Source of the DNA: Deltaproteobacteria bacterium
Lineage (GTDB): Bacteria; Myxococcota_A; Polyangia; Haliangiales; Haliangiaceae
Assembly: GCA_013696695.1 (NCBI GenBank)
Contig: JACCYD010000242.1
Location: 1 to 9,844 of the forward strand
Length of the DNA: 9,844 nucleotides
Reading direction: 5' to 3'
The notes below the pieces were generated by a model. That model saw only the letters and a program-made list of their open reading frames with translations, ran no database searches and was not told where the DNA came from. The translations under genes were made by a program, and so were the position numbers. Positions 1-6,778 of the stretch are shown here, one piece after another (positions within the stretch are counted from its first letter, which is position 1; every line of letters begins with the position of its first letter).

Positions 1-1452
1 GTCGTGATCTTTGGCGCCACCGGCGATCTCGCGGGCCGCAAGCTCGCCCCGGCGCTGTTCAACGTGATGCTCGACAGGGCGCTCACCGATCCGACGGTGA
101 TCATCGGCGTGTCGCGCAAGAAGATGCCGGTCGCCGACTTCGCCGAGAAGCTCAAGGGGCCGGCCGCCTTGCACTCGCGCCAGAAGGTCGAGCCGGCGCA
201 GTGGGACAAGTTCGTCGGCATGCTCGATTACGTCGGCGGCGAGTTCCACGACGACGCGGTCTACATCGAGCTCAAGGCGCGCCTCGAGGCTGCGAAGGCG
301 AAGGGCACGAACGGCAATCGAGTCTTCTACCTGTCGACACCGCCTAACGCGTTTCCGGTGATCCTGCAGAAGCTCCAGCAGCACGGCTTGATCGAGCGCC
401 AGCAGCAAGGCCCCGGGAAACCTTCATGTCGCGTCATCGTCGAGAAGCCGTTCGGCACGGATCTCAAGAGCGCGCGCGCGCTCAACGAGTTGATCGGCGG
501 CTACCTCACCGAGAGTCAGATCTATCGAATCGATCACTACCTCGGCAAGGAGACCGTCCAGAACATCTTGGTGCTCCGCTTCGGCAACTCGATCTTCGAA
601 CCGCTGTGGAACCGCCAGCACATCGAGTACGTCGAGGTCACCGCCGCCGAGGCGATCGACATCCAGGGCCGCGGCGCGTTCTACGAGGAGACCGGCGTCG
701 TTCGCGACATCATCCAGAACCACCTCCTGCAGGTGCTGTCGCTGGTGACGATGGAAGTGCCGGCCTCGTTCTCCGCGAACGACATCCGCGACGAGAAGGC
801 GCAAGTGTTGAGGTCGATGCGCAACCTCGATCTAAACGACGTCGCGAACTTTTGCATCCGCGGTCAGTACCGCGGCTATCGCGAGGAGAACGGCGTCAAG
901 CGCGACAGCCAGCAGTGCACGTACGCGGCGATGCGCTTCATGATCGACAACTGGCGGTGGATGGGCGTGCCGTTCTACATGCGTGCCGGCAAGGCACTCG
1001 CGGAGCGCCTCACCGAGGTCAACATCCACTTCAAGAGCGTGCCGCTCGTGTTGTTCAAGGATGAGGCTGCCGGCTCGGTGCTCCAGCACGCGGTGCTCAC
1101 GCTTCGCATCCAGCCGAGCGAAGGCATCTCGCTGCGATTCGTCGCCAAGGTGCCCGGGGAGAACATCAACGTCGGCAACGTGCTGATGAACATGACCTAC
1201 GCCGATGCGTTCAAGCGGCCGATCGCGGAGGCGTACGAGCGCCTGCTGCTCGACTGCATGCGCGGCGACGCGACGCTGTTCAACCGCCGCGATTCCGTCG
1301 ACCGCGCGTGGGAGCTGATCCAGCCGGTGCTCCAGGTGTGGGAAGCCACGCCGGGTGTCGTGTTCTACGACAAGGCCAGCAAGGGCCCGCAGGCCGCCGA
1401 CGACATGCTCGCGAAGACCGGCCACGCCTGGCGCGAGCTCCAGCCGAAGTGA
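1..1452 (+). CDS. zwf: Glucose-6-phosphate 1-dehydrogenase (5' end cut by window)
   Basis: Oxidises glucose 6-phosphate to 6-phosphogluconolactone with reduction of NAD(P)+, the entry step of the oxidative pentose phosphate pathway; cytosolic. Numbering from the GTG at 4, the Rossmann dinucleotide loop is GATGDLAGRKL (4-14). VEKPFG (146-151) holds K148, YRIDHYLGKE (174-183) holds substrate-binding H178 and K182, and RDIIQNH (234-240) ends in H240, the position of the general base in the family. A further conserved patch, GVPFYMRAGKAL, follows. About 483 codons are present against roughly 490-510 usual in the family, so only a few N-terminal residues are missing. The frame is open to base 1 and the GTG at 4 lies inside the conserved first strand, so the true start is upstream of the window. 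The stop TGA overlaps the next gene's GTG. Confidence 0.97.
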   Translation, partial: VVIFGATGDLAGRKLAPALFNVMLDRALTDPTVIIGVSRKKMPVADFAEKLKGPAALHSRQKVEPAQWDKFVGMLDYVGGEFHDDAVYIELKARLEAAKAKGTNGNRVFYLSTPPNAFPVILQKLQQHGLIERQQQGPGKPSCRVIVEKPFGTDLKSARALNELIGGYLTESQIYRIDHYLGKETVQNILVLRFGNSIFEPLWNRQHIEYVEVTAAEAIDIQGRGAFYEETGVVRDIIQNHLLQVLSLVTMEVPASFSANDIRDEKAQVLRSMRNLDLNDVANFCIRGQYRGYREENGVKRDSQQCTYAAMRFMIDNWRWMGVPFYMRAGKALAERLTEVNIHFKSVPLVLFKDEAAGSVLQHAVLTLRIQPSEGISLRFVAKVPGENINVGNVLMNMTYADAFKRPIAEAYERLLLDCMRGDATLFNRRDSVDRAWELIQPVLQVWEATPGVVFYDKASKGPQAADDMLAKTGHAWRELQPK

Positions 1453-1727
1453 CGTCCGCGCTGGCGAGCAAGTACGTCTTCCTGGCCGACCAGCGACCGA
1501 GGTTTGCCCGTCGCTTTCCCCCGGTCAACGAGACGGATAGCGGGTGGTGCTTGCTGAGCGGTCATCGCGGCGAGGACGAGCCCGACTTCGAGGACCAGCC
1601 CACCAACTTCCGGCGCAACACGCTCGCCGAGCTGACCGATCTGTTCCCCGAGCTCGCGGCGATCTTCGATGCGCCGGTCGACTCCATGTTCGAATGGGAC
1701 GAAGCGGCCAGCTACCGCGTGGTCTGA
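1449..1727 (+). CDS. DUF2185 / Imm33-like small protein
   Basis: A 92-residue protein that reads as a DUF2185 domain, the Pfam family also called Imm33. Visible family features are the NETDSGWCLLSG segment (the family's DSGW core), an acidic stretch GEDEPDFEDQPTN, and a C-terminal IFDAPVDSMFEWDE that matches the usual APVGSxFERDE ending. Its GTG start overlaps the stop of the dehydrogenase gene as GTGA, so translation is probably coupled and the two genes likely share a transcript. No convincing Shine-Dalgarno sequence precedes it. Imm33 proteins occur as immunity factors in polymorphic toxin systems, but many DUF2185 proteins stand alone and no toxin gene is nearby. The family assignment is from remembered sequence pattern; a protective role here is not supported by context. 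Confidence 0.78.
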   Translation: MTSALASKYVFLADQRPRFARRFPPVNETDSGWCLLSGHRGEDEPDFEDQPTNFRRNTLAELTDLFPELAAIFDAPVDSMFEWDEAASYRVV

Positions 1728-1827
1728 CTCGTGCGACCAACCACACAAAACAAGTGATTCCAATGCGTTGCCTATCGGGGACAGGATCCACCCATCCATC
1801 CACCGAGAATCATTCGCGTTCTGGCTG

Positions 1828-1878
1828 GAAACGTCAAATTGTGTTTCGCGACTTCGCCGAAACACGATTTGACGTTTC
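1828..1878. repeat. 21-bp inverted repeat (long hairpin)
   Basis: The arms GAAACGTCAAATTGTGTTTCG (1828-1848, 21 bases with the final G) and 1858-1878 are complementary except for one T-G pair (1840/1866), with a 9-base loop at 1849-1857. As RNA this would be a 21-bp stem with a single G-U wobble. No T-tract follows on either strand, so it is not a classical terminator, although it could stop or stabilise a transcript leaving the upstream operon. Confidence 0.8.
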
Positions 1879-1888
1879 GGTCTAGAAC

Positions 1889-1904
1889 CCTCGTGATATC
1901 GAGG
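1889..1904. repeat. Small hairpin CCTCG-N6-CGAGG
   Basis: A 5-bp inverted repeat with the 6-base loop TGATAT, lying between the long inner stem and the right outer arm of the repeat element. Probably part of the element's structure. Confidence 0.4.
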
Positions 1905-1922
1905 ATCTGAAGGGGTGGATCC

Positions 1923-1962
1923 TGTCCCCGATCTGTAACTCTTGTCCCCGATCTGTAACTCT
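1923..1962. repeat. 20-bp perfect tandem duplication
   Basis: The unit TGTCCCCGATCTGTAACTCT occurs twice head to tail (1923-1942 and 1943-1962) without mismatch. The first copy overlaps the right outer arm of the inverted-repeat element, so the duplication involves the element's end. Confidence 0.9.
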
Positions 1963-2029
1963 GCGAACTGGCGTCCGACGCGCTCGCTGCGTTGGCCCCC
2001 ACACAAGTTCTCCGAAACCGTTCGCGACG

Positions 2030-3646
2030 GTGGCTGTCACAGGCTCTGTGCTCGGACGTTATGTGCTGGCTGCTCTCGCGGATGGAGTGGCGGCGGCGGA
2101 CGAGGACATCGCTCGTCGTTCGCTGACCAAGATCGACTGGGTCCTGCGTGGCCGTGCGCTGCGGCGGCTGAACCAGCTGTTGATCGAGGCCGCGCTCGAG
2201 ACCGGCGTGATCGATGACGAGGACTCCTCCGCGCGTCGTCACGTGTTGCGTGCGGCGGCGTTGATGGAGATGGGCGATCAGGTCGATTTCCGCGATCGCG
2301 AGGCGGTCGCAGAGACCTACGCCGACAAGACGGCGGTCAATCCCCCGCGGTTTCCGCTCGCGACCTTTGCCGCCGGCGCGATCGTGCTCGCGTTGTCGAC
2401 GACGATCGCGGCGGCAACCGTCGTTGTCGTGACTTCGCCCGCGCCGGGTGCGCAAGTCGTGCGGCCGACGCCACCCCCACCCGCCGGTGCGTTTGCCGTC
2501 GGCGGCTCGCCCGGCCACGAGCGTGCGGTCGAGGAGACGTTGACCTCGCAACTGCACGCGCTGATCGAGCACCGCACGCTGGCCCGCGATCCGGCGGCGT
2601 TCTCATCTCACCCCGGCGTTGCGGCCGCGTGGCGCGAGCTCGTCGACGGCGCTCCAAACTATCACCTCGACGATCGCTCGCAGGATCCCGAGGAGCTCAA
2701 GGTGCGCGTGCAGGTGCTCTCCGACCAGCTCGCCGCGTCGAACCTCGGCTACTTCGCGGCGGTCGAGCGCAGCACGCGCAATGACATCACGATCGGCGTC
2801 TACAAGATCGCGAAGGTCACGTTCGTGCGCGCCGATTCCGAGCGCGTGCGCGTGCTCGACGCGCAGCGGATCTCGAGCACCGAGCCGACCAAGCCGGTCC
2901 TTGGCATGAAGGCCGAGGGCATGGACGATCCGGTGGTGCTGCTCGACCAGGTGTCGGCGCACGTGGCGACCCAGCTGTTGCCGGTGCTCGACGGGCAGCC
3001 CTACGCGCTCGGCGACGATTCGTGGGCACGCAGCGCACGCGGTCGCAACGCGACGATGGCCGCGACTCGTGCGATTCGCCGCGAGCTGGGCACCGCGCTC
3101 GCCAGCGACGCGTTCGATCTGGGACGCGCGACGATCCGGCTTCGCAAGCTGCTGCTCGCGTCGGTGCGGCATCACGAGGCGCAACACGGCCGCGAGCAGA
3201 ACAAGCAAATCAGCCTCCCCGAGGAGCTGGCCAGGCTTGTCGGTCCGCTGCGCGATGGCAGGGGCCGCCCGAACCCGATGGCGTTTCGTGCGCGGAACGA
3301 GCTGTCGGCGTACGCCAGTCAGATCGCGAGCGACATGTGGCTGCCGCAGGTCGCGTTGTGGAACCTGGCGCGCCACGCGTTTCAGAGCAGTCGCCGCGGC
3401 ACGCCCGAGTCGTACGCCGCGGTGATCGTGCTCGAAGGCATGGCACGTCAGCTCGGCATCTCGGGCGCGACGACGGGAAAGTCGGCTTTGCATCGCGGCG
3501 AGCTCGATCGCGATCGGCTCGCGGAGCTGGTCGCGCCACTCGCCAGCAAGACCACGATCGAGCTGCGATCGGCCGCGGCCAGATTGTGGGCCGAGCTCTT
3601 CGACGAGCCGCTCGTCCGTCTGGTCGACGACGTGTTCGGCGAGTAG
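2030..3646 (+). CDS. Membrane-anchored protein with HExxH motif, putative metallopeptidase
   Basis: Not a named family I can assign. The 538-residue product has an N-terminal cytoplasmic-type region (about 1-106), one hydrophobic segment (about 108-135, ending AAATVVVVTS), a Pro-rich linker (TSPAPGAQVVRPTPPPP), then a large C-terminal domain probably in the periplasm. Residues 381-386 read HHEAQH, an HExxH zinc-ligand pattern (H382, E383, H386). After 38 residues comes NELSAYASQIA (423-433), where E424 sits like the third glutamate ligand of gluzincins. A conserved-looking ALWNLARHAF...TPESYAAVIVLEG stretch follows. The start is uncertain: GTG at 2030 is the first standard start after an in-frame stop at 1883, and GTG at 2048 is also possible; neither has a clear ribosome site. 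Ten bases separate it from the next gene. Protease activity is inferred from the motif alone. Confidence 0.72.
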   Translation: MAVTGSVLGRYVLAALADGVAAADEDIARRSLTKIDWVLRGRALRRLNQLLIEAALETGVIDDEDSSARRHVLRAAALMEMGDQVDFRDREAVAETYADKTAVNPPRFPLATFAAGAIVLALSTTIAAATVVVVTSPAPGAQVVRPTPPPPAGAFAVGGSPGHERAVEETLTSQLHALIEHRTLARDPAAFSSHPGVAAAWRELVDGAPNYHLDDRSQDPEELKVRVQVLSDQLAASNLGYFAAVERSTRNDITIGVYKIAKVTFVRADSERVRVLDAQRISSTEPTKPVLGMKAEGMDDPVVLLDQVSAHVATQLLPVLDGQPYALGDDSWARSARGRNATMAATRAIRRELGTALASDAFDLGRATIRLRKLLLASVRHHEAQHGREQNKQISLPEELARLVGPLRDGRGRPNPMAFRARNELSAYASQIASDMWLPQVALWNLARHAFQSSRRGTPESYAAVIVLEGMARQLGISGATTGKSALHRGELDRDRLAELVAPLASKTTIELRSAAARLWAELFDEPLVRLVDDVFGE

Positions 3647-3656
3647 CATCGGCGGG

Positions 3657-4781
3657 ATGGACCCGCTCTCGTCGACACTCCCTCCGGGACACGTGTTCGA
3701 CGGGCTCGCGGCGAGCTCCACCGAGGATCGCGACGCCGCCACGCGAATCGCCATCGCGCTCGGCACCGAGGTGTCGTCGAAGCTACTGCTGTGGGACGAG
3801 CTGACGCCGTCGAATCGCGCCCGCCGGCTGTGGGCGTTCATGGGCGTGCACCTGCGGCGCGGCGCGGACATGGTGCGCCAGCCGCGGAGCTTCGACCTCG
3901 AGCACACTGGTACGCTGGGCTCGCTGCTCGACGTGCTCGCCGAAAAGCACGGCGTGCTGACCGCGCGCGATCTGCCTGCGGCCCTCGTCACCAAGCCGGT
4001 GTCGATCGCGATGCGCGATGCCACGCTGCTCGCGGTGCTCGATGCGGCATGCGCGCAGGCCGGATGTCGCGGCGGCCAACGCGCGCGTGGCGAGCTGGTC
4101 GTGCACGACGAGCGCGAGCCCGGGTTTCCCGCGGCATACAGCGGGCCGATGCGCGTGCGGATCCTCGAGCTGCGCACCTCGCGCTCGACCGATTTCACGG
4201 CGACGTCGGTCGCCGCCCAGGCGCGTCTGCGGATCGAATGGGAGTGGCCGGTCGGTCCGGTCGGCCCATTGTCGATCCGGATCCACGGTGACGATCGCCG
4301 CTACGACGCGTCGCCGGTCACCAACGTCGTCAACGTGGGAATGGTCGCGGAGCTCGTGGTCGACGTGCCGCAGTCGTCGCCGCTCGCGCTCGCCGGCACG
4401 GTGTCGGCGATGTTCGAGGGCGCCTATGAAGATCTGCGGTTGCCGATCGGCAGCTCGGCCACGCTTCACGGTCTCGCGGTCAACGCGTTCGCACAGGACA
4501 GCGGGCCGCATCTAACAATCAAGACGGTCGATCAAACGCGGCTCACGGGCACGGTCGATCTCGGACTGTCGCCGATGATCCTCGGGATCGCGACCAACGG
4601 CGAAGAAGGCATCCCACAGATCCACCGGATGCGCGTCGCCACCAACGCACCCGGATCGGAGCGCTGGGGCCTGCGGTTTCGCGATGGCTTCGGGCAGATC
4701 GCCGAGTTGCGGCTGCGCATCGCTGCGGCACCGGTGCGCGGCAAGCTCGCGTTCGCGTTGCCGCCGATCCCGTTGCCGTGA
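3657..4781 (+). CDS. Unrecognised protein with STN-like half-repeats
   Basis: A 374-residue protein with no confident family. There is no signal peptide or membrane segment, so it is predicted cytoplasmic unless the start is wrong. Residues about 79-140 show two successive patterns of the kind found in secretin/TonB N-terminal (STN) folds: FDLEHTGTLGSLLDVLAEKHG, then VSIAMRDATLLAVLDAACAQAG, each a strand followed by an L-rich helix. Residues 160-175 (AAYSGPMRVRILELR) begin a beta-rich C-terminal half that ends in FALPPIPLP. It starts 10 bases after the preceding stop and may be co-transcribed with the putative metallopeptidase. A -10-like TAGCAT (3644-3649) overlapping that stop also sits 7 bases before the ATG, as for a leaderless transcript. 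Its stop lies 9 bases from the stop of the convergent minus-strand gene. Confidence 0.75.
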   Translation: MDPLSSTLPPGHVFDGLAASSTEDRDAATRIAIALGTEVSSKLLLWDELTPSNRARRLWAFMGVHLRRGADMVRQPRSFDLEHTGTLGSLLDVLAEKHGVLTARDLPAALVTKPVSIAMRDATLLAVLDAACAQAGCRGGQRARGELVVHDEREPGFPAAYSGPMRVRILELRTSRSTDFTATSVAAQARLRIEWEWPVGPVGPLSIRIHGDDRRYDASPVTNVVNVGMVAELVVDVPQSSPLALAGTVSAMFEGAYEDLRLPIGSSATLHGLAVNAFAQDSGPHLTIKTVDQTRLTGTVDLGLSPMILGIATNGEEGIPQIHRMRVATNAPGSERWGLRFRDGFGQIAELRLRIAAAPVRGKLAFALPPIPLP

Positions 4782-4790
4782 CCGGGATCG

Positions 4791-5252
4791 CTACCGCTTG
4801 TTCGCTGACGGTTTCGATTTCGTCTTCTTCGCCTTCGGTTTCCGCGACGCGTTGGCCTTCGACTTCGCGGGTGGTGGCGATCCCGCGACGCCGATCTGCT
4901 TGACCAGCGTCTTGGGCGCTTGCGCACGATAGCTCTCGTCGACCCACGCCTTGAGCATGTCGACGTCGGCTGCGTCGTGCTCGAACGATGCTGACACCCA
5001 GCCGGCCTTCCCGAGGCCATAGGCGGTTGGTTTGCAGAACGGCAGCATCAGCGCGACCGCGCTCGTGTTCGGCAACTTGCAGGAGATGTGGAGCGGCTCA
5101 CCCTCGAGGCTGAGGTAAGCGAACGTCTTGTCCTTCACCGCGAGATCGAGGTGACCTGGCCACGGGCTCTTCGTATGAGCTCCCGGATAGGCGAGCCCGA
5201 ACGCACGGAGCTGTTTCAGCACATCGTCCGTCGGAGTCTTCTTGCGCGCCAT
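4791..5252 (-). CDS. MmcQ/YjbR family protein with Lys-rich tail
   Basis: A 153-residue protein whose first 120 residues match the MmcQ/YjbR (double-wing, DNA-binding-like) family: LRAFGLAYPGAHTKSPWPGH (15-34), the DKTFAYLSLE strand (41-50), the YGLGKAGWVSASF segment (78-90) and the closing LKAWVDESY (100-108). Family members are small cytosolic proteins of poorly defined function, proposed to bind DNA. Residues 127-153 form an added low-complexity tail, PPPAKSKANASRKPKAKKTK and onward, rich in Lys, Ala, Pro and Ser, resembling histone H1-type tails; this supports nucleic-acid contact. I chose the ATG at 5252 because AGGATGGG lies about 8 bases upstream; an ATG at 5261 and a GTG at 5270 are in frame too. 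It converges with the plus-strand gene on its left and diverges from the PATAN gene on its right. Confidence 0.88.
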   Translation of the reverse strand: MARKKTPTDDVLKQLRAFGLAYPGAHTKSPWPGHLDLAVKDKTFAYLSLEGEPLHISCKLPNTSAVALMLPFCKPTAYGLGKAGWVSASFEHDAADVDMLKAWVDESYRAQAPKTLVKQIGVAGSPPPAKSKANASRKPKAKKTKSKPSANKR

Positions 5253-5355
5253 GCGACCCATCCTACACACCGGACCTCACACGATCACGTCTGTGAGTGG
5301 GCGCACCAAGATCAAGATCGTTGATCGATGCGTCGGGAAGGCGCTTGATCGAGGC
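5253..5355. promoter_or_regulatory. Divergent intergenic region with short inverted repeats
   Basis: This gap separates divergent genes and must hold promoters for one or both. It contains CTCACA-N10-TGTGAG (5276-5297) and GATCAA-N5-TTGATC (5310-5326), two short inverted repeats that could be regulator sites. No clear -35/-10 pair is seen. The repeats are short enough to arise by chance. Confidence 0.3.
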
Positions 5356-6759
5356 ATGCAAACCGCCTCAGTGGGGGGCGTCGCTGGGTTGGTCGGGGAG
5401 GAAGCTTGGGGAGCGACGCTGGCCTCGATCGCGAACCGGCGGCTCACCGGTCAGCTCCAGCTACGCGGTGACGATGCGAAGCTCTACCGCGTCGCGTTCG
5501 TCGACGGCATGGTCGTCGGCGCGAGCTCGCCGTCGGCCGCCGACTCGATCGTGCGGATCGCGCTGACCAGCCACTTGATCTCGTCGAGTCAGGTCGCCGC
5601 GATCGCGAAGCTGGTCTCCGGATCTCCGAATCGCGACGAGCACGACATCGTGGTCGACGCCGCGCGGCTGACGGACGATCTCGCGAGCAAGCTGCGTCGT
5701 CGCGCCATCCTGCAGCGCGCCGCGAGGACGTTCGCGGTCGATCGCGGCGAGTTCCGCCTCGATCCGTTGATCACGTTGCCGGTGATTCGCGGCGTCGACG
5801 TCGACATCCGCGCTGTGCTCGCACTCGGCATCCGCATGAACCTCTCGGAGAACCGGCTCGGCAGCGATCTGCGAAGGCTCGGCTCGCGATTTCGCCTGGT
5901 GCCCACCGCGCAGCTCGCGGCGTACGAATTCGGTCCCGAGCTCGCGCCGATCATCGACGAGCTTCGCGAGGGCGCCACGGTCGCCGAGATCGATGCGCGC
6001 CACCGCGAGATCGAGCGGCGGATCGTCGAGTCGATGCTCTACGCGCTGGTCGTCGGCGGCGCCTGCGAGGTCGTCGAAGGCCCCTCAACGGCGGTGTCGC
6101 GAACCCTCACGCCGGTGCCGTCGCGGACGATCACGCCTGGGTCGCGGAACATGCCGGTCGTGTCGCGGACCACCACGCCCCACCTAAACTCTCCGCGCAC
6201 GATCACCGCGAACGGGAGCCAGCGGTCGTCGACGATCGAGGACATCGGCTCTCGCACGCGCACGACGGACTGGCACGAGCAACGTCAGAAGACCGACGTC
6301 GGACCCGGCGTCGCCACGCGGTCACCTGGATCGACCCCGCGGGTTTCGGGGATCTCGAAGCCGCCGCCCGTGCTCGCCGACGAAGCGTTTCATCGCGGCG
6401 TCATGGCACTGCGCCGCGACGACGTCGTCGAGGCCGTGCTCGAGTTGGTCCGCGCCAGCGAGCTCGCGCCGATGGACGTCGACTATGCGGCGATGCTCGC
6501 ATGGGCGAAGTTCTGCGCCGCGCCCGACAAGAACCTGGTCGCCGCCGAGACGCGCAAGATCCTCGAGCGTGCGGTCCGCAGGTCGGACAAGCCGATGATG
6601 GCGCGCTTCTATCTCGGCCGTGTCGAACGCATCCTCGGGCGGGTTCGTGAAGCGCTGATGCACTTCCGCCAGGTGCTCGAGATCGAGCCTGGCCATGCTG
6701 ATGCCGCCGCCGAGATCCGCATGCTCGAGCCGCGCGCCGCTTCCGATCGCCGTCGCTGA
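5356..6759 (+). CDS. PATAN (DUF4388)-like and TPR protein with Ser/Thr-Pro linker
   Basis: A 467-residue cytosolic protein in three parts. Residues about 18-85 (WGATLASIANRRLTGQLQL...YRVAFVDGMVVGA) look like the PATAN/DUF4388 fold found in myxobacterial signalling and motility proteins; a helical extension, about 100-240, follows. A disordered Ser/Thr/Pro/Arg linker (about 243-335) carries SRTLTP, SRTITP and SRTTTP. The C-terminal part (about 340-460) has TPR-like helices: AFHRGVMALRRDDVVEAVLE, then ARFYLGRVERILGRVREALM followed by HFRQVLEIEPGHADA. The likely role is scaffold or signalling adaptor; the precise partner is unknown. The ATG at 5356 is the first ATG before the domain, with GGGAAGG 14 bases upstream, an imperfect ribosome site. 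The open frame extends further upstream, to a TTG at 5242, but that would overlap the divergent gene. It lies 19 bases before the next gene, probably an operon. Confidence 0.8.
   Translation: MQTASVGGVAGLVGEEAWGATLASIANRRLTGQLQLRGDDAKLYRVAFVDGMVVGASSPSAADSIVRIALTSHLISSSQVAAIAKLVSGSPNRDEHDIVVDAARLTDDLASKLRRRAILQRAARTFAVDRGEFRLDPLITLPVIRGVDVDIRAVLALGIRMNLSENRLGSDLRRLGSRFRLVPTAQLAAYEFGPELAPIIDELREGATVAEIDARHREIERRIVESMLYALVVGGACEVVEGPSTAVSRTLTPVPSRTITPGSRNMPVVSRTTTPHLNSPRTITANGSQRSSTIEDIGSRTRTTDWHEQRQKTDVGPGVATRSPGSTPRVSGISKPPPVLADEAFHRGVMALRRDDVVEAVLELVRASELAPMDVDYAAMLAWAKFCAAPDKNLVAAETRKILERAVRRSDKPMMARFYLGRVERILGRVREALMHFRQVLEIEPGHADAAAEIRMLEPRAASDRRR
6097..6207 (+). repeat. SRTxTP repeats in the PATAN/TPR linker
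   Basis: Codons for SRTLTP, SRTITP and SRTTTP, followed by a related SPRTIT, recur within 37 residues (248-284) at irregular spacing. The copies use different codons, so selection on the peptide rather than recent DNA duplication is suggested. Arg-Thr-x-Thr-Pro contexts are plausible sites for the Ser/Thr kinases abundant in Myxococcota; phosphorylation is an inference. Confidence 0.6.
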
Positions 6760-6778
6760 TCTGCGTTATCGTCGCGCG

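Larger units (their letters stand above)
1774..1962. mobile_element. Nested inverted-repeat element, REP/MITE-like
   Basis: Perfect 20-bp inverted arms at 1774-1793 (starting ATCGGGGACAGG) and 1913-1932 (ending CCTGTCCCCGAT) bracket about 119 bp. Inside them sits a second, 21-bp inverted repeat and a small hairpin, and the right end continues into a 20-bp tandem duplication. There is no coding capacity. GGGGACAG/CTGTCCCC-bounded palindromic elements are often seen near REP-associated tyrosine transposases, so this may be a non-autonomous copy mobilised in trans, but no transposase lies in the window. Local base composition (AT-richer patches such as GTCAAATTGTG) differs from the flanking genes. 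Confidence 0.6.

Noticed and set aside
424..1425. Several open frames overlapping the dehydrogenase gene on both strands
   Set aside because: The plus-strand dehydrogenase frame is certain from its motifs; the others are compositional shadows.
1828..1878. Rho-independent terminator after the zwf operon
   Set aside because: The stem is long, but no T-tract follows on either strand, and it is nested in a larger inverted-repeat element.
2603..4198. 531-codon antisense frame across two plus-strand genes
   Set aside because: Arg/Ser-rich shadow of the plus-strand codon bias; it spans two genes and their junction and shows no recognisable domain.
5242..5355. Upstream TTG start extending the PATAN protein by 38 residues
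   Set aside because: It would overlap the start of the divergent MmcQ/YjbR gene, the added residues match nothing, and the ATG at 5356 lies just before the domain.
6695..6778. Upstream ATG extending the membrane protein by 28 residues
   Set aside because: It overlaps the preceding gene and would bury a clear signal peptide that begins at 6779.
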